Shown here: one piece after another, positions 7,093-14,769 of the stretch | How the letters are laid out: each line of letters starts with the position of its first letter | Numbering within the stretch: the stretch's first letter is position 1 | Source: GWF2-38-10 sp964527595 | GTDB lineage: Bacteria > Babelota > Babeliae > Babelales > RVW-14 | Assembly (NCBI GenBank): GCA_964527595.1 | Contig: CAZGPI010000016.1 | Span: 1-23,705 of the forward strand | Length of the DNA: 23,705 bases | Direction: 5' to 3' | Notes under the pieces: model-generated | What the model saw: the letters and a program-made list of their open reading frames with translations, nothing else | Database searches by the model: none | What the model was told of the DNA's origin: nothing | Position numbers and translations under genes: made by a program

Positions 7093-7896
7093 ATGAGTAT
7101 CAATAGGCTTTTGTCACAAACACTTTTTATAGTCATATTGCTAACAAGCAATGTGTTGGCGATGTTTTGTCCGCATAAGTTACCGCGGCGTGGGTGTTGC
7201 CGGTGGACTTGTGGTGGCGCTGCAAAGGTAGTACCAGTAATTGAAGCTCCAGCCTTCATTGAATTTGAACGAGAAGCTCCTACGCCAGGGATAACAGAAG
7301 CAGAATTTGTAGCGATCGGATTTATTGCGCCAGAAGAAAAGCCTGAATATAAAGACGGTGAGTTATGGGAGCCTGAAACGCTTATTCGATTAGATTTTGC
7401 GCTTAATGAGCTTTATGCTTATATAATTGATATAAAGAGTAGCGTGATTAATCCAATCGTCATTTTTGATATTGATGGGACAGTCTTAATAGAAGATGGA
7501 TCTATTGGCATTTATGTATTAAAAAGTGTCCTAGGTTTTTATAATAAACTGAAAATTATTGGCATTAATTGTATTTTTCTTACCGCACGTCCAATGGCTG
7601 GCGTTGGTTATGCGTTGGGGGAACTAAGGGCATTAGGGTGCGACGAAGGACACTTAATTTGTTTACCGAATGATTTTGCAAATATCAGCGAAGAGGTTAT
7701 CGGTCGATGGAAAGAATCTAAACGGGTGGAATTGTCAACCGAAAAGACCATTTTAGCAACACTTGACGATCAACTGCCAAATCTTAAGGGACGATGTTTG
7801 GGGGTAGCGGTCAAAATTCCTATGCTATCAGCTGAGCAATTGGAGGCCGATACAAGTTATGTAGATGGTTTCAGAAAACTGGTTGAGTTTCGATAG
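7093..7896 (+). CDS. Secreted HAD-superfamily acid phosphatase (second copy)
   Basis: 267 aa, ATG 7093; the ribosome site is weak. The signal peptide LLSQTLFIVILLTSNVLA precedes M-F-C, followed by a Cys/Arg-rich and Pro/Glu-rich linker (to about residue 100), then the HAD core. Motifs: D126-I-D128-G-T130, T164 in FLTARP, K in WKESKR (206-211), D225-D226 in ATLDDQ. All are in the order and spacing of the phosphatase at 405-1160 (DIDDT, FISARP, WKASKR, ATLDDK). It is probably a phosphomonoesterase outside the cytoplasm. It closes the A1-B1-A2-B2 cluster, and its signal peptide and Cys-rich start resemble theirs, so it may be the local source from which those pseudo-enzymes arose. Confidence 0.87.
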   Translation: MSINRLLSQTLFIVILLTSNVLAMFCPHKLPRRGCCRWTCGGAAKVVPVIEAPAFIEFEREAPTPGITEAEFVAIGFIAPEEKPEYKDGELWEPETLIRLDFALNELYAYIIDIKSSVINPIVIFDIDGTVLIEDGSIGIYVLKSVLGFYNKLKIIGINCIFLTARPMAGVGYALGELRALGCDEGHLICLPNDFANISEEVIGRWKESKRVELSTEKTILATLDDQLPNLKGRCLGVAVKIPMLSAEQLEADTSYVDGFRKLVEFR

Positions 7897-7916
7897 GCGT
7901 GCCGGTTATTTTATTT

Positions 7917-7955
7917 TTGACAAGCGTGAAATTAGGTGTACAGTAAATATATAAT
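7917..7955 (+). promoter_or_regulatory. Candidate promoter(s) for the small ORF / def region
   Basis: A perfect TTGACA (7917-7922) is followed 16 nt later by TACAGT (7939-7944). A perfect TATAAT (7950-7955) has only a weak GTGAAA (7926-7931) 18 nt upstream. Either could start a transcript a few bases before the ATG at 7974. TTGACA and TATAAT are 27 nt apart, so they do not belong to one sigma70 promoter. Confidence 0.45.
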
Positions 7956-7973
7956 TTATTTAGTTTTTACAGG

Positions 7974-8177
7974 ATGTTAAACGTGGTTTTTTGCAAAAAA
8001 CATACATATTCACCGATTTTCCGGGCAGAAGCATTTGCCGGGAATTGTTTGTTTAACACCATTTCTCGTCTTTTTTCCAATAATCAATCCCAAATTAATA
8101 ATCAAAATAATAATAATTGCCAACAACTGCAAAATAATGTTGTTCAAGCTGGGGTTGCCCGTGGAGGGACTCTGTAG
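7974..8177 (+). CDS. Small Asn/Gln-rich ORF, possible leader peptide
   Basis: 67 codons. No homology is recognised. Residues 36-55 contain 10 Asn and 6 Gln in 20 positions (NN, NN, NNNN, NN). ATG 7974 directly abuts CAGG, which is too close for a normal Shine-Dalgarno; GTG 7983, 8 nt after AGGA, is an alternative. A candidate promoter lies just upstream. The last codons contain the sequence that can pair with the 5' arm of the terminator at 8208-8239. Next downstream are def and then asnA (asparagine synthetase), which makes an Asn-sensing leader peptide conceivable. The Asn run is also what an AAT-rich low-complexity stretch would encode by chance, so coding status is uncertain. Confidence 0.4.
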   Translation: MLNVVFCKKHTYSPIFRAEAFAGNCLFNTISRLFSNNQSQINNQNNNNCQQLQNNVVQAGVARGGTL

Positions 8178-8207
8178 GGATAAGACAAGAAAATAAGTTA
8201 AGAATAC

Positions 8208-8239
8208 AACCCCAGCTGAAAACCAGCTGGGGTTTTTTT
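8208..8239 (+). terminator. Rho-independent terminator with a competing upstream arm
   Basis: A perfect 11-bp stem, AACCCCAGCTG (8208-8218) with CAGCTGGGGTT (8224-8234), has a 5-nt loop and seven T (8233-8239). The segment AGCTGGGGTTG at 8147-8157 can pair over 11 bp with CAACCCCAGCT (8207-8217), an alternative fold that would prevent the terminator. It lies between the small ORF and def. Confidence 0.88.
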
Positions 8240-8274
8240 ATTGGCGCAACAGTTTTTTATGAAAGGATTTTTTT

Positions 8275-8787
8275 ATGGAATTAACAAAAAAGATTTTATT
8301 GCTTGGTGATCCAAAATTGTATGAAGTTTCCAGTGTTATAACCAAAGATGAAGTAATGGAGCTTGCGCCTGTTATTCGTTCTTTGCATGAAGCAATGATG
8401 GATTTTCGAGCGCAATATAAACGAGGGCGAGCCATTGCTGCACCACAAATTGGCATAATGAAGCGATTGATGTATATGCACATTGATAAGCCGGTTGTTT
8501 TTATCAACCCAGAATTTACCTGGAAAAGTTCTGAGCTTATTGAGCTTTGGGATGATTGTATGTCGTTTCCTGATTTGCTTGTTAAGGTAAAACGCCACGA
8601 GGCTTGTCGCCTCAAGTTTAGGGATTTGGATTGGAAGGAGCAGGAATGGGATTTGAGTGGTGATTTATCTGAGTTGCTGCAACATGAATATGACCATCTT
8701 GATGGTGTTTTGGCGGTTATGCGTGCTGTTGATGGTAAATCATTTGCTTTGGCCAGCCAAAAACATTTTGTAGGATTTGGGCGGTAA
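8275..8787 (+). CDS. def: Peptide deformylase
   Basis: 170 aa, ATG 8275 with GAAAGGA at 8261-8267. The enzyme removes the N-formyl group from nascent proteins and is a cytoplasmic metalloenzyme. The three PDF motifs are in order: GRAIAAPQIG (51-60, for GxGxAAxQ), WDDCMSFP (92-99, with metal ligand C95) and QHEYDHLDG (136-144, with H137, E138, H141). Motif 2 is usually EGCLS; here E-G is replaced by D-D, and the motif 1 glycines differ too, so this is a divergent PDF, though metal ligands and the catalytic Glu are intact. Length is normal. It starts 35 nt after the terminator, so expression needs read-through or its own promoter, which I could not identify. Confidence 0.9.
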   Translation: MELTKKILLLGDPKLYEVSSVITKDEVMELAPVIRSLHEAMMDFRAQYKRGRAIAAPQIGIMKRLMYMHIDKPVVFINPEFTWKSSELIELWDDCMSFPDLLVKVKRHEACRLKFRDLDWKEQEWDLSGDLSELLQHEYDHLDGVLAVMRAVDGKSFALASQKHFVGFGR

Positions 8788-8856
8788 AAATTTTAAGCGA
8801 AAGAGGTTTTATGAATAATGATGATAATCGAAGTTAACTGGTTGGATATTTTACCC

Positions 8857-8975
8857 TTCGATACAATTTTTTCGCTTTTGCTCAAAAATTACTCAGGGCG
8901 AGCGGAATTTAGGCTGATGGCGCTCGTGGTGAGTGTTTTTCGGGCATATTTTATATGCGAGAAAAATGTATCGAA
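8857..8975. repeat. Nested palindromic intergenic repeat
   Basis: This fills the 242-nt gap between def and asnA. The outer arms are TTCGATACAATTTTTTCGC (8857-8875) and GCGAGAAAAATGTATCGAA (8957-8975), with nine perfect pairs at the ends. Inner arms ACTCAGGGCGAGCG (8891-8904) and CGCTCGTGGTGAGT (8921-8934) pair except for three central bases. A small hairpin GCATAT-TTT-ATATGC (8944-8958) overlaps the 3' outer arm. From memory, the core (ACTCAGG-CGA-CG ... CG-TCG-TGAGT, ending TATCGAA) resembles dispersed palindromic repeats of many bacteria. A 61-codon open frame over it (8818-9003) is not believable as a gene. Confidence 0.7.
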
Positions 8976-9029
8976 CCATGCGACATGCTTAATTTTTGTA
9001 TAGGTTATTAAAATGTAAAAGGAGTTGCG

Positions 9030-10079
9030 ATGTTTACATGCGCTAAAGAAGTAAAAAAAGAATACATGAGAGAAATAGCTTTAGATTTAAAAGAGACGGA
9101 TCGGGCAATTTATTTTATTAAGGATCTTTTTCAAGGAGCATTGGCTAAAGAACTGAACTTATTACGGGTGACCGCGCCACTGTTTGTTAAGACCGGGACT
9201 GGAATTAACGACGATCTTAATGGTATTGAGCGTCCGGTGAGTTTTGGCGTTAAGGCCGACGATGATGCAAAGGCTGTTATTGTTCATTCACTGGCAAAAT
9301 GGAAACGTATAGCTCTTGGTCGCTACGGGATGGTGCCTGGCGAGGGTTTGTATACCGATATGAATGCAATTAGAGCGGACGAAGATCTAGATGCAATTCA
9401 TTCATTATATGTTGACCAATGGGATTGGGAAAGGGTACTTACGGCCGAAGACCGTTCGATTGATTACCTTAAAATGATTGTGTGCAAAATTTATAAAGCC
9501 ATTCGCGATACCGAACGTGCAGTTGAAAAACGATATCCACAAATCACCGCTTTATTGCCCGAAGCTATTCATTTTGTGCATACCGAAGAGTTGGAAGAAA
9601 TGTATCCGGAATTAACGTCCAAAGAACGCGAACATGAAATTTGTAAAAAACATGGCGCGGTATTTTTGATTGGTATTGGTGGTGAGCTGAAAAGTGGTCT
9701 TGCGCACGATGGGCGTGCGTCAGATTATGATGATTGGTCAACGCCAACAAGCAAGGGCTACAAAGGGCTCAACGGTGATATTTTGGTTTGGAACCCTGTA
9801 TTAAAAACATCGTTTGAATTGTCATCAATGGGTATTCGTGTGGATAAAGTGGCGCTTGAGCGTCAGCTTGCATTACGTGGAAATGAAGAGCGTAAAAAGT
9901 TGATGTACCATTCGATGTTATTGAATGATGAACTACCGTTATCAATTGGCGGTGGAATTGGGCAATCGCGTTTGTGTATGTACTATTTACGCAAGGAGCA
10001 TATTGGTCAAGTTCAGGCAAGTGTTTGGCCAGAGGCTATGATTAAGGACTGTAAAACACGTGGCATTACGTTATTGTAG
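9030..10079 (+). CDS. asnA: Aspartate-ammonia ligase (asparagine synthetase A)
   Basis: 349 aa, ATG 9030 with AAAGGAG at 9018-9024. It makes asparagine from aspartate, ammonia and ATP in the cytoplasm and has a class II aminoacyl-tRNA-synthetase-like fold. Many stretches match E. coli AsnA nearly word for word: VHSLAKWKR (85-93), VDQWDWERV (118-126), DYDDWSTP, GLNGDILVWNPVL, FELSSMGIRVD, GGGIGQSR and HIGQVQA-VWP. It is slightly longer than the usual 330 aa, mainly at the N-terminus. The gene stands alone between the palindromic repeat and the G/C hairpin, followed by a homoserine dehydrogenase; both act on the aspartate branch. Regulation by asparagine supply through the Asn-rich leader at 7974-8239 is possible but unproven. 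Confidence 0.96.
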   Translation: MFTCAKEVKKEYMREIALDLKETDRAIYFIKDLFQGALAKELNLLRVTAPLFVKTGTGINDDLNGIERPVSFGVKADDDAKAVIVHSLAKWKRIALGRYGMVPGEGLYTDMNAIRADEDLDAIHSLYVDQWDWERVLTAEDRSIDYLKMIVCKIYKAIRDTERAVEKRYPQITALLPEAIHFVHTEELEEMYPELTSKEREHEICKKHGAVFLIGIGGELKSGLAHDGRASDYDDWSTPTSKGYKGLNGDILVWNPVLKTSFELSSMGIRVDKVALERQLALRGNEERKKLMYHSMLLNDELPLSIGGGIGQSRLCMYYLRKEHIGQVQASVWPEAMIKDCKTRGITLL

Positions 10080-10092
10080 GGTTTAGATCGTG

Positions 10093-10116
10093 GGGGGGGG
10101 AATATGTTCCCCCCCC
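10093..10116. other. G8/C8 homopolymer hairpin between asnA and hom
   Basis: G8 (10093-10100) plus AA pairs with TT plus C8 (10109-10116) around the loop TATG, a perfect 10-bp stem; a ninth G is at 10092. No T-run follows on either strand, so it is not a standard terminator. It ends 5 nt before the GAGG (10122-10125) that serves ATG 10131. Homopolymer tracts of this length are prone to slippage. Confidence 0.7.
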
Positions 10117-10130
10117 GCATTGAGGTTTGT

Positions 10131-11231
10131 ATGAGATTATTATTTTATTTAATGTGCATGATATTTGGCATCGAATTGCATGGCATGGGGGCGGTTGATA
10201 TGGTTACAAAAATACCGGTTGTTATTGTTGGTGTTGGTAGGGTTGGCGGGGCTCTTCAAGAGAAGGTGAAAGCAAATTCAACTTTTCTTATTCGTGGGTT
10301 ATTTACCGCAAAAACGTATAGCATTTTTGATGAGGAGGGGAAGCTTACGACAGAACTTAATGAGGTTAATCAATCTGATGTTTTTGCCAAAGAAATGGCG
10401 TTAATTTCAACATTACCGGTGCCGTTTATCTTAGTTGATACATCGAGTGATATTGCTACATTTCCCTTGCTCGGCAAGACATTGGAGCGCGGTGGTTATG
10501 TTGTTACTGCCAACAAAAAGCATTTTTCAGAAGAGCAAGCAAAATTTGATAAGCTCCATGCGCTGGGCGCAGACCGGTTGTTTTTTAGCACGACCGTTGG
10601 GGCCGGTTTGCCAATTATCAAAACGATCAAAAAGCTTGTGACAGAAGGTGCTGAAATAGTATCGATTAAAGGAATATTAAGTGGAACCTTGGGTTTTGTT
10701 TTTTCTGAAATGGATAAAGGCACGAGTTTTACCAGTGCAGTTATCGATGCCTATGAGCGCGGATTTACCGAGCCTCACCCAAAAGATGATTTGTCGGGGG
10801 TGGATGTGGCACGCAAGATTTTGATTTTAGCGCGCGTTATGGGGATTAAGCTAGAACCATCGGCGATAAATGTTTTACCATTGTATTCGTCTGATATGGA
10901 ACGATTAGAATCTAAAGATTTTTTGCATGCATTGGCTGAAAAAACGACAAATTTTACTTCAGATTTTCGCGAAAAAAGAGTGCGTTATTTAGGAAGCATT
11001 TCAAATACCCCAGAAGGATATAGGCTTGAAACCTCGGTAGAAGAAGTTGATGCAACAAGTCCGTTTTTTAATTCGTCGGGACCAGAAAACGTTATCGTTA
11101 TTCAGGCTCGAGGCCAATCTTCCCCATTTGTAATTCGTGGTGCCGGGGCCGGTATTGAGATAACAGCTACGAGACTTTATGAAGATCTTTGTACCATTAA
11201 AGACAGGCTATTAATTACGGTGTCTGGGTGA
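10131..11231 (+). CDS. Homoserine dehydrogenase (ThrA C-terminal type, no aspartokinase domain)
   Basis: 366 aa. ATG 10131 has GAGG at 10122-10125; ATG 10104 sits in the loop of the G/C hairpin and is unlikely, and ATG 10200 (MVTKIPVV) would give a form without the N-terminal extension. It reduces aspartate semialdehyde to homoserine on the Thr/Met route. Rossmann motif G34-V-G36-R-V-G39; then GGYVVTANKKH, TTVGAGLPIIKT, GILSGTLGFVFSEM and EPHPKDDLSGVDVARK-LILAR, close to the dehydrogenase half of E. coli ThrA, and a C-terminus ending in the ThrA-like RGAGAG-x2-TA. No aspartokinase is fused. The first about 20 residues (MRLLFYLMCMIFGIELHGMG) look like a signal peptide, which is odd for this enzyme. 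It converges with the photolyase gene and overlaps its end by 17 bp. Confidence 0.9.
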   Translation: MRLLFYLMCMIFGIELHGMGAVDMVTKIPVVIVGVGRVGGALQEKVKANSTFLIRGLFTAKTYSIFDEEGKLTTELNEVNQSDVFAKEMALISTLPVPFILVDTSSDIATFPLLGKTLERGGYVVTANKKHFSEEQAKFDKLHALGADRLFFSTTVGAGLPIIKTIKKLVTEGAEIVSIKGILSGTLGFVFSEMDKGTSFTSAVIDAYERGFTEPHPKDDLSGVDVARKILILARVMGIKLEPSAINVLPLYSSDMERLESKDFLHALAEKTTNFTSDFREKRVRYLGSISNTPEGYRLETSVEEVDATSPFFNSSGPENVIVIQARGQSSPFVIRGAGAGIEITATRLYEDLCTIKDRLLITVSG

Positions 11232-12636
11232 TTTTTTTCAGACGAAGAATTTTTACGCCTTTTTTAAAAAGCTGTTTTGTATATTGTTGTTCAATTGCAT
11301 GAGAAACTATTGGTGGTAAATAGTCATGTTTTATTGTTGCATGAGATTTCCACCATGTGTGAATTTTCTTAGCGTCAATATTCTGAAGTTCTGGAACCCA
11401 TTTTTTTATGTATAAACAATCGGGATCATATTTTTTTTGTTGCACCCATGGGTTAAAAATACGAAAATATGGTTGAGCATCGCTGCCTGTTGATGCTACC
11501 CATTGCCAATTGCCATTGTTGACCGACGGATCATAATCTATAAGTTTTGTTGCAAAATAGAGTTCTCCTTTTAACCAATTAATATGTAAATCTTTTGTGA
11601 GAAATGATGCAACGAGCATGCGTATTCTTCCATTTATATAGCCTGTTGTATTTAGTTCGCGCATACCAGCATCTATTATGGGAAAACCGGTTGTTCCATT
11701 ACACCAATTTTTGAAGTTTTTGTTATTGGTTAACCATTGAATGGTATTATCATTTTTTTTGAAATTATGACCAAAGATGTGCGGAAAATGAAATGCAATA
11801 TAGGTAAAGAAATCACGCCAAAAAAATTGGCGAATGATTGGATGATTACCACCAAGCTTTTTATGGCACATGTAAATTGCTTCTCTAATTGATAGTGTGC
11901 CAAATTTTAGGTGCGGTGATAGATGGCTTGTGTTATCAATGGACGGATAATCGCGATCGTGGGTATAATTTTTAAGTTGAGAAACTTTTTTTAGTAGCAT
12001 AAGGCCTGCTGACCGCCCCCCATAAAGGCGTGGTTTTTTTTCTGGGTTGGAAAGAAACTTTTTAAAAAGACTCTGTACGTTAATGGTGGCTTGAATTTTA
12101 TTTGAGTAATAATCAGCATGAATGGTTGGCAATGGAGGGCAAATCTTTTGTTTAATTGCTTTGTTGAAAAACGGAGTAAAGATTGTGTAGGGCTGGTTTT
12201 TTGCAGTTTTTATCGTGTTCGGATCATGTATTAATGCATCATGTAAGGCAATAAAATCTATTTTTTCTTTGAGGCATAATTTTTGCAGGTCATTGTCTCG
12301 TTTTATGCTAAACGGCGTGTAGTCGTGATTAATAAATACAGCGTCAATTTTTATGCTAGTGAAAAGTTTTTTTAATTGTGCTATTGGATTACCACATAAA
12401 ATATATAATGTTGCCTTTTGCTTTTCAAATTGATCTTCAAGATCCATGAGTGATTCAATCATAAACTGTAAAGCACGTTCACTTTTATACACATTTTTTT
12501 TTGTGGTTTGCTGTGGATCACATATAAAAAGAGGGATGATCGTTTTTGTGTTTAGTATTGCATTTTGTAGGCCTATATTATCTGTAATGCGAAGATCGCG
12601 GCGAAAAATGAAAATACTCGTATTATAGCGTTGCAT
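11215..12636 (-). CDS. phrB: Deoxyribodipyrimidine photolyase (class I CPD photolyase family)
   Basis: 473 aa from ATG 12636 (a TTG at 12645 would add three residues). It repairs UV pyrimidine dimers using light with FAD and an antenna cofactor. The N-terminal Rossmann domain begins FIFRRDLRITDN; the FAD domain has GGRSAGL, SPHLKFGTLS, FFWRDFF, TGFPIIDAGMREL, GRIRMLVASFLTKDL and the FAD-loop region DPSVNNGNWQWVASTG-DAQPYFRIFNP (split here), including the Trp of NWQW. Length is normal for PhrB. It starts 15 nt after the phospholipase gene's stop, so the two are probably co-transcribed; no clear Shine-Dalgarno is seen. The 3' end overlaps the end of hom. Cryptochrome function cannot be excluded from sequence alone. 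Confidence 0.93.
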   Translation of the reverse strand: MQRYNTSIFIFRRDLRITDNIGLQNAILNTKTIIPLFICDPQQTTKKNVYKSERALQFMIESLMDLEDQFEKQKATLYILCGNPIAQLKKLFTSIKIDAVFINHDYTPFSIKRDNDLQKLCLKEKIDFIALHDALIHDPNTIKTAKNQPYTIFTPFFNKAIKQKICPPLPTIHADYYSNKIQATINVQSLFKKFLSNPEKKPRLYGGRSAGLMLLKKVSQLKNYTHDRDYPSIDNTSHLSPHLKFGTLSIREAIYMCHKKLGGNHPIIRQFFWRDFFTYIAFHFPHIFGHNFKKNDNTIQWLTNNKNFKNWCNGTTGFPIIDAGMRELNTTGYINGRIRMLVASFLTKDLHINWLKGELYFATKLIDYDPSVNNGNWQWVASTGSDAQPYFRIFNPWVQQKKYDPDCLYIKKWVPELQNIDAKKIHTWWKSHATIKHDYLPPIVSHAIEQQYTKQLFKKGVKILRLKKITQTP

Positions 12637-12651
12637 AGGTTTCAACCATGG

Positions 12652-14055
12652 TTATTTGGTTTTTTCGTAAATTACATCATAAATAGTGCCTCTATTTTCG
12701 CTAACAGCGTTTTCCATATATGAACAAAGCGCTTCAAATTCATCGGGTGAATACTGAAGCTTTAATGTTGAAAACGGTTGTTTATTAGGAAAATAAACAA
12801 CCGTTGGAATGGTTGGATCGTCAGTCTTAAAAATGGTCATAGTGTCATTTTGAAAGTAGGGATGATCGATTGGCGGAAATTTTGAGCCGTGAGTGCGTGC
12901 ATATTCTTCTACCAAAAGCAATTCTGGGCCAAAGTCGACGGCCGAATCGCTTGATGCATCGCAAATAATAATGATATCGATTTGGCGTTGTGGTTTAAGG
13001 AGCGGTGGAATTGGAAGGTTAAAAGCAAAACCGCCATCGATTATGGTCATGTCTTTTTTGTGTTCGGTTGGTGATATTGCTGGTTTAAGATCGAATGTGT
13101 AATTTGGTGGTGTTGCTGGGGCGATTCGGCCAATTTGGAAGACTCTCCATAAAGATATTTGCATAAGAATTTTTCTTAGAATTGGGTTTTCTACATCAAC
13201 AGCAATTGCGTGAAATATGTCCCCCAAGTCTGTGGCGTAAGAGCTGCCAAACATTCCTAAAAAATACCCAAGACGTTGCTCTGGCCAATGGGTAACCATT
13301 ACGTCACCATCGCAACGATTACCAAAAGCGGCCAAAGAAATTTGCGCTTTAAGATAGTCGCATTCGACATTAAATGGTGATACCTCGAGCCATTCGTATG
13401 GCGCACTATCCCCGGTAACGGCGCTAAAAATAGGGAAAGGGAAAGCGGCCGGGGGTGATGTGCATTGAGATAAATAAACATTTTGTCCATGTTCTGCAAG
13501 AGTTCCGAGTAAATTGGTGGCGATCATGGCGCCCCAAACATCAACAAATTGAAGCGGTTGGCCTTGGGAATGTTTTTGCGTTAACATGTTTCTAATAGCC
13601 GCAAGATTGCCTCTTGGTTTTGACAAAAACGGAAGACTTACTGTCTGCTTAAGGTCTTCTCTATAAGCCTCTAGATAGTCAAGATGCGATGTTGTTAAAT
13701 TGTTATTTGCAAGAAGCGGACCAATAAGCCAGGTGCTGCCTGATAAACTGGTTATATATTGTGAGGCATCAAGAAGTCCTGTTTTTTGTGCTCCGAGCAA
13801 AAATCCAAGACCAGATATCATGGCGCGATAACCGCCACCGCTTAGGCAAATTGCAATATTTGGCGTAGTTTTGCATTGGTTACCTGTGAATACTTCGATT
13901 GCTTTGTGGCATAATTGTTTTCGTGTTTCGATAAATGAAATTTCTTGCGGGCAAAGACCTATTGATGGGATAACGTCTTCGCTCATTGCGTGTATGGTTA
14001 TTATTTGTGTTGCAAAGATAAAGCATGATACAAAAAAGCTAAATTTAAATTTCAT
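12652..14055 (-). CDS. Secreted cPLA2-type (patatin-related) phospholipase
   Basis: 467 aa from ATG 14055, chosen because GGAG lies 6 nt upstream; ATG 14067 contains that GGAG. Signal peptide MKFKFSFFVSCFIFATQIITIHA, cut before M-S-E-D. The catalytic core matches the cytosolic phospholipase A2/lysophospholipase (PLA2_B) family: oxyanion and Arg segment SGGGYRA (72-78), nucleophile S95 in SLSGSTW, and catalytic D340 in IDGGFAFNLP. The family cleaves glycerophospholipids or lysophospholipids with a Ser-Asp dyad. Such enzymes are best known from eukaryotes, and with a signal peptide this one could act on host or phagosome membranes (inference). It is first in a two-gene minus-strand unit with the photolyase. 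Confidence 0.85.
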   Translation of the reverse strand: MKFKFSFFVSCFIFATQIITIHAMSEDVIPSIGLCPQEISFIETRKQLCHKAIEVFTGNQCKTTPNIAICLSGGGYRAMISGLGFLLGAQKTGLLDASQYITSLSGSTWLIGPLLANNNLTTSHLDYLEAYREDLKQTVSLPFLSKPRGNLAAIRNMLTQKHSQGQPLQFVDVWGAMIATNLLGTLAEHGQNVYLSQCTSPPAAFPFPIFSAVTGDSAPYEWLEVSPFNVECDYLKAQISLAAFGNRCDGDVMVTHWPEQRLGYFLGMFGSSYATDLGDIFHAIAVDVENPILRKILMQISLWRVFQIGRIAPATPPNYTFDLKPAISPTEHKKDMTIIDGGFAFNLPIPPLLKPQRQIDIIIICDASSDSAVDFGPELLLVEEYARTHGSKFPPIDHPYFQNDTMTIFKTDDPTIPTVVYFPNKQPFSTLKLQYSPDEFEALCSYMENAVSENRGTIYDVIYEKTK

Positions 14056-14265
14056 AAGGGTCTCCATATTTTCTCTTTTTAGATCTTTTTTATAGTCTTT
14101 ATTTAGCATAGTTTTTTGTCGCGTGCAAGATTATTAATGGGGTTTGGATCAATAGATTTAGAAGTCATGTTTAGATGTTGTGTTTTTTTAGCAAATTTTT
14201 ATGATTAGCATGGAGTTAACCAAGCGTAAAAGTTAAAGAGGGTGTTTGTAGTGAAGGGAAAAGGA

Positions 14266-14754
14266 ATGTTCAAGTGGCGCGTGTTGTTTTTTAGTAGTCT
14301 CGTATTCTCTTTTGGCTTTAACGCTTCTGCGATGGTACAAGGAGCTGAATGCGAATCTTTATCGATAGTTGTCCAAGAAAATAAAGACGACGATACTGAG
14401 CTTTTTTGTATGCGATTATATAAAGATGGATCAAAAATAGGTCGTATGAATCTTGCGGTAAAAGACGATGTTGTAATGATTAACGATCTTTTAATATATA
14501 GAAATGAGCGATACAAGCATTATGGTCCATGGTTTATTAATAAGATGTGTGAGTTAATGAAATTGTGTGGCATGAAAAAAGCACAATTAAGAATGCATAT
14601 GGTTAATTATCATGCAATTTGTGTTTTCCGCAAGCTAGGTTTTGACTTTGTTGATGATGTAGACATGTTGCCGGAGGTTATGCCGGAGGATGATCTTCCT
14701 TATTCTGAGCAGTGGAATGCGTGGTGGATGCAGATGATGGAAAAAACGTTATAG
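14266..14754 (+). CDS. GNAT-family acetyltransferase-like protein with signal peptide
   Basis: 162 aa from ATG 14266 (GAAGGG at 14253-14258; GTG 14251 is an alternative). The N-terminus MFKWRVLFFSSLVFSFGFNASA looks like a signal peptide with cleavage before M-V-Q-G. The remainder shows the GNAT pattern: a strand IGRMNLAV, then VMINDLLIYRNERYKHYG leading into the acetyl-CoA helix, and the late motif N-Y-H-A-x2-V-F-R-K-L-G-F typical of the family C-terminus. The P-loop-like Q/R-x-x-G-x-G/A is degenerate (RYKHYGPW), so catalytic competence is uncertain. GNAT enzymes normally act in the cytoplasm, so a signal peptide suggests export to a compartment with acetyl-CoA, such as a host cell. Substrate unknown. 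It converges with the lipase-like gene, ending 15 nt from it. Confidence 0.72.
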   Translation: MFKWRVLFFSSLVFSFGFNASAMVQGAECESLSIVVQENKDDDTELFCMRLYKDGSKIGRMNLAVKDDVVMINDLLIYRNERYKHYGPWFINKMCELMKLCGMKKAQLRMHMVNYHAICVFRKLGFDFVDDVDMLPEVMPEDDLPYSEQWNAWWMQMMEKTL

Positions 14755-14769
14755 GTTTTGCATACGTTT

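Noticed and set aside
7917..7955. TTGACA plus TATAAT as a single ideal promoter
   Set aside because: The spacer is 27 nt, too long for sigma70; each element would need a different weaker partner.
8818..9003. 61-codon ORF between def and asnA
   Set aside because: It is almost entirely made of the nested palindromic repeat and has no ribosome site at a suitable distance.
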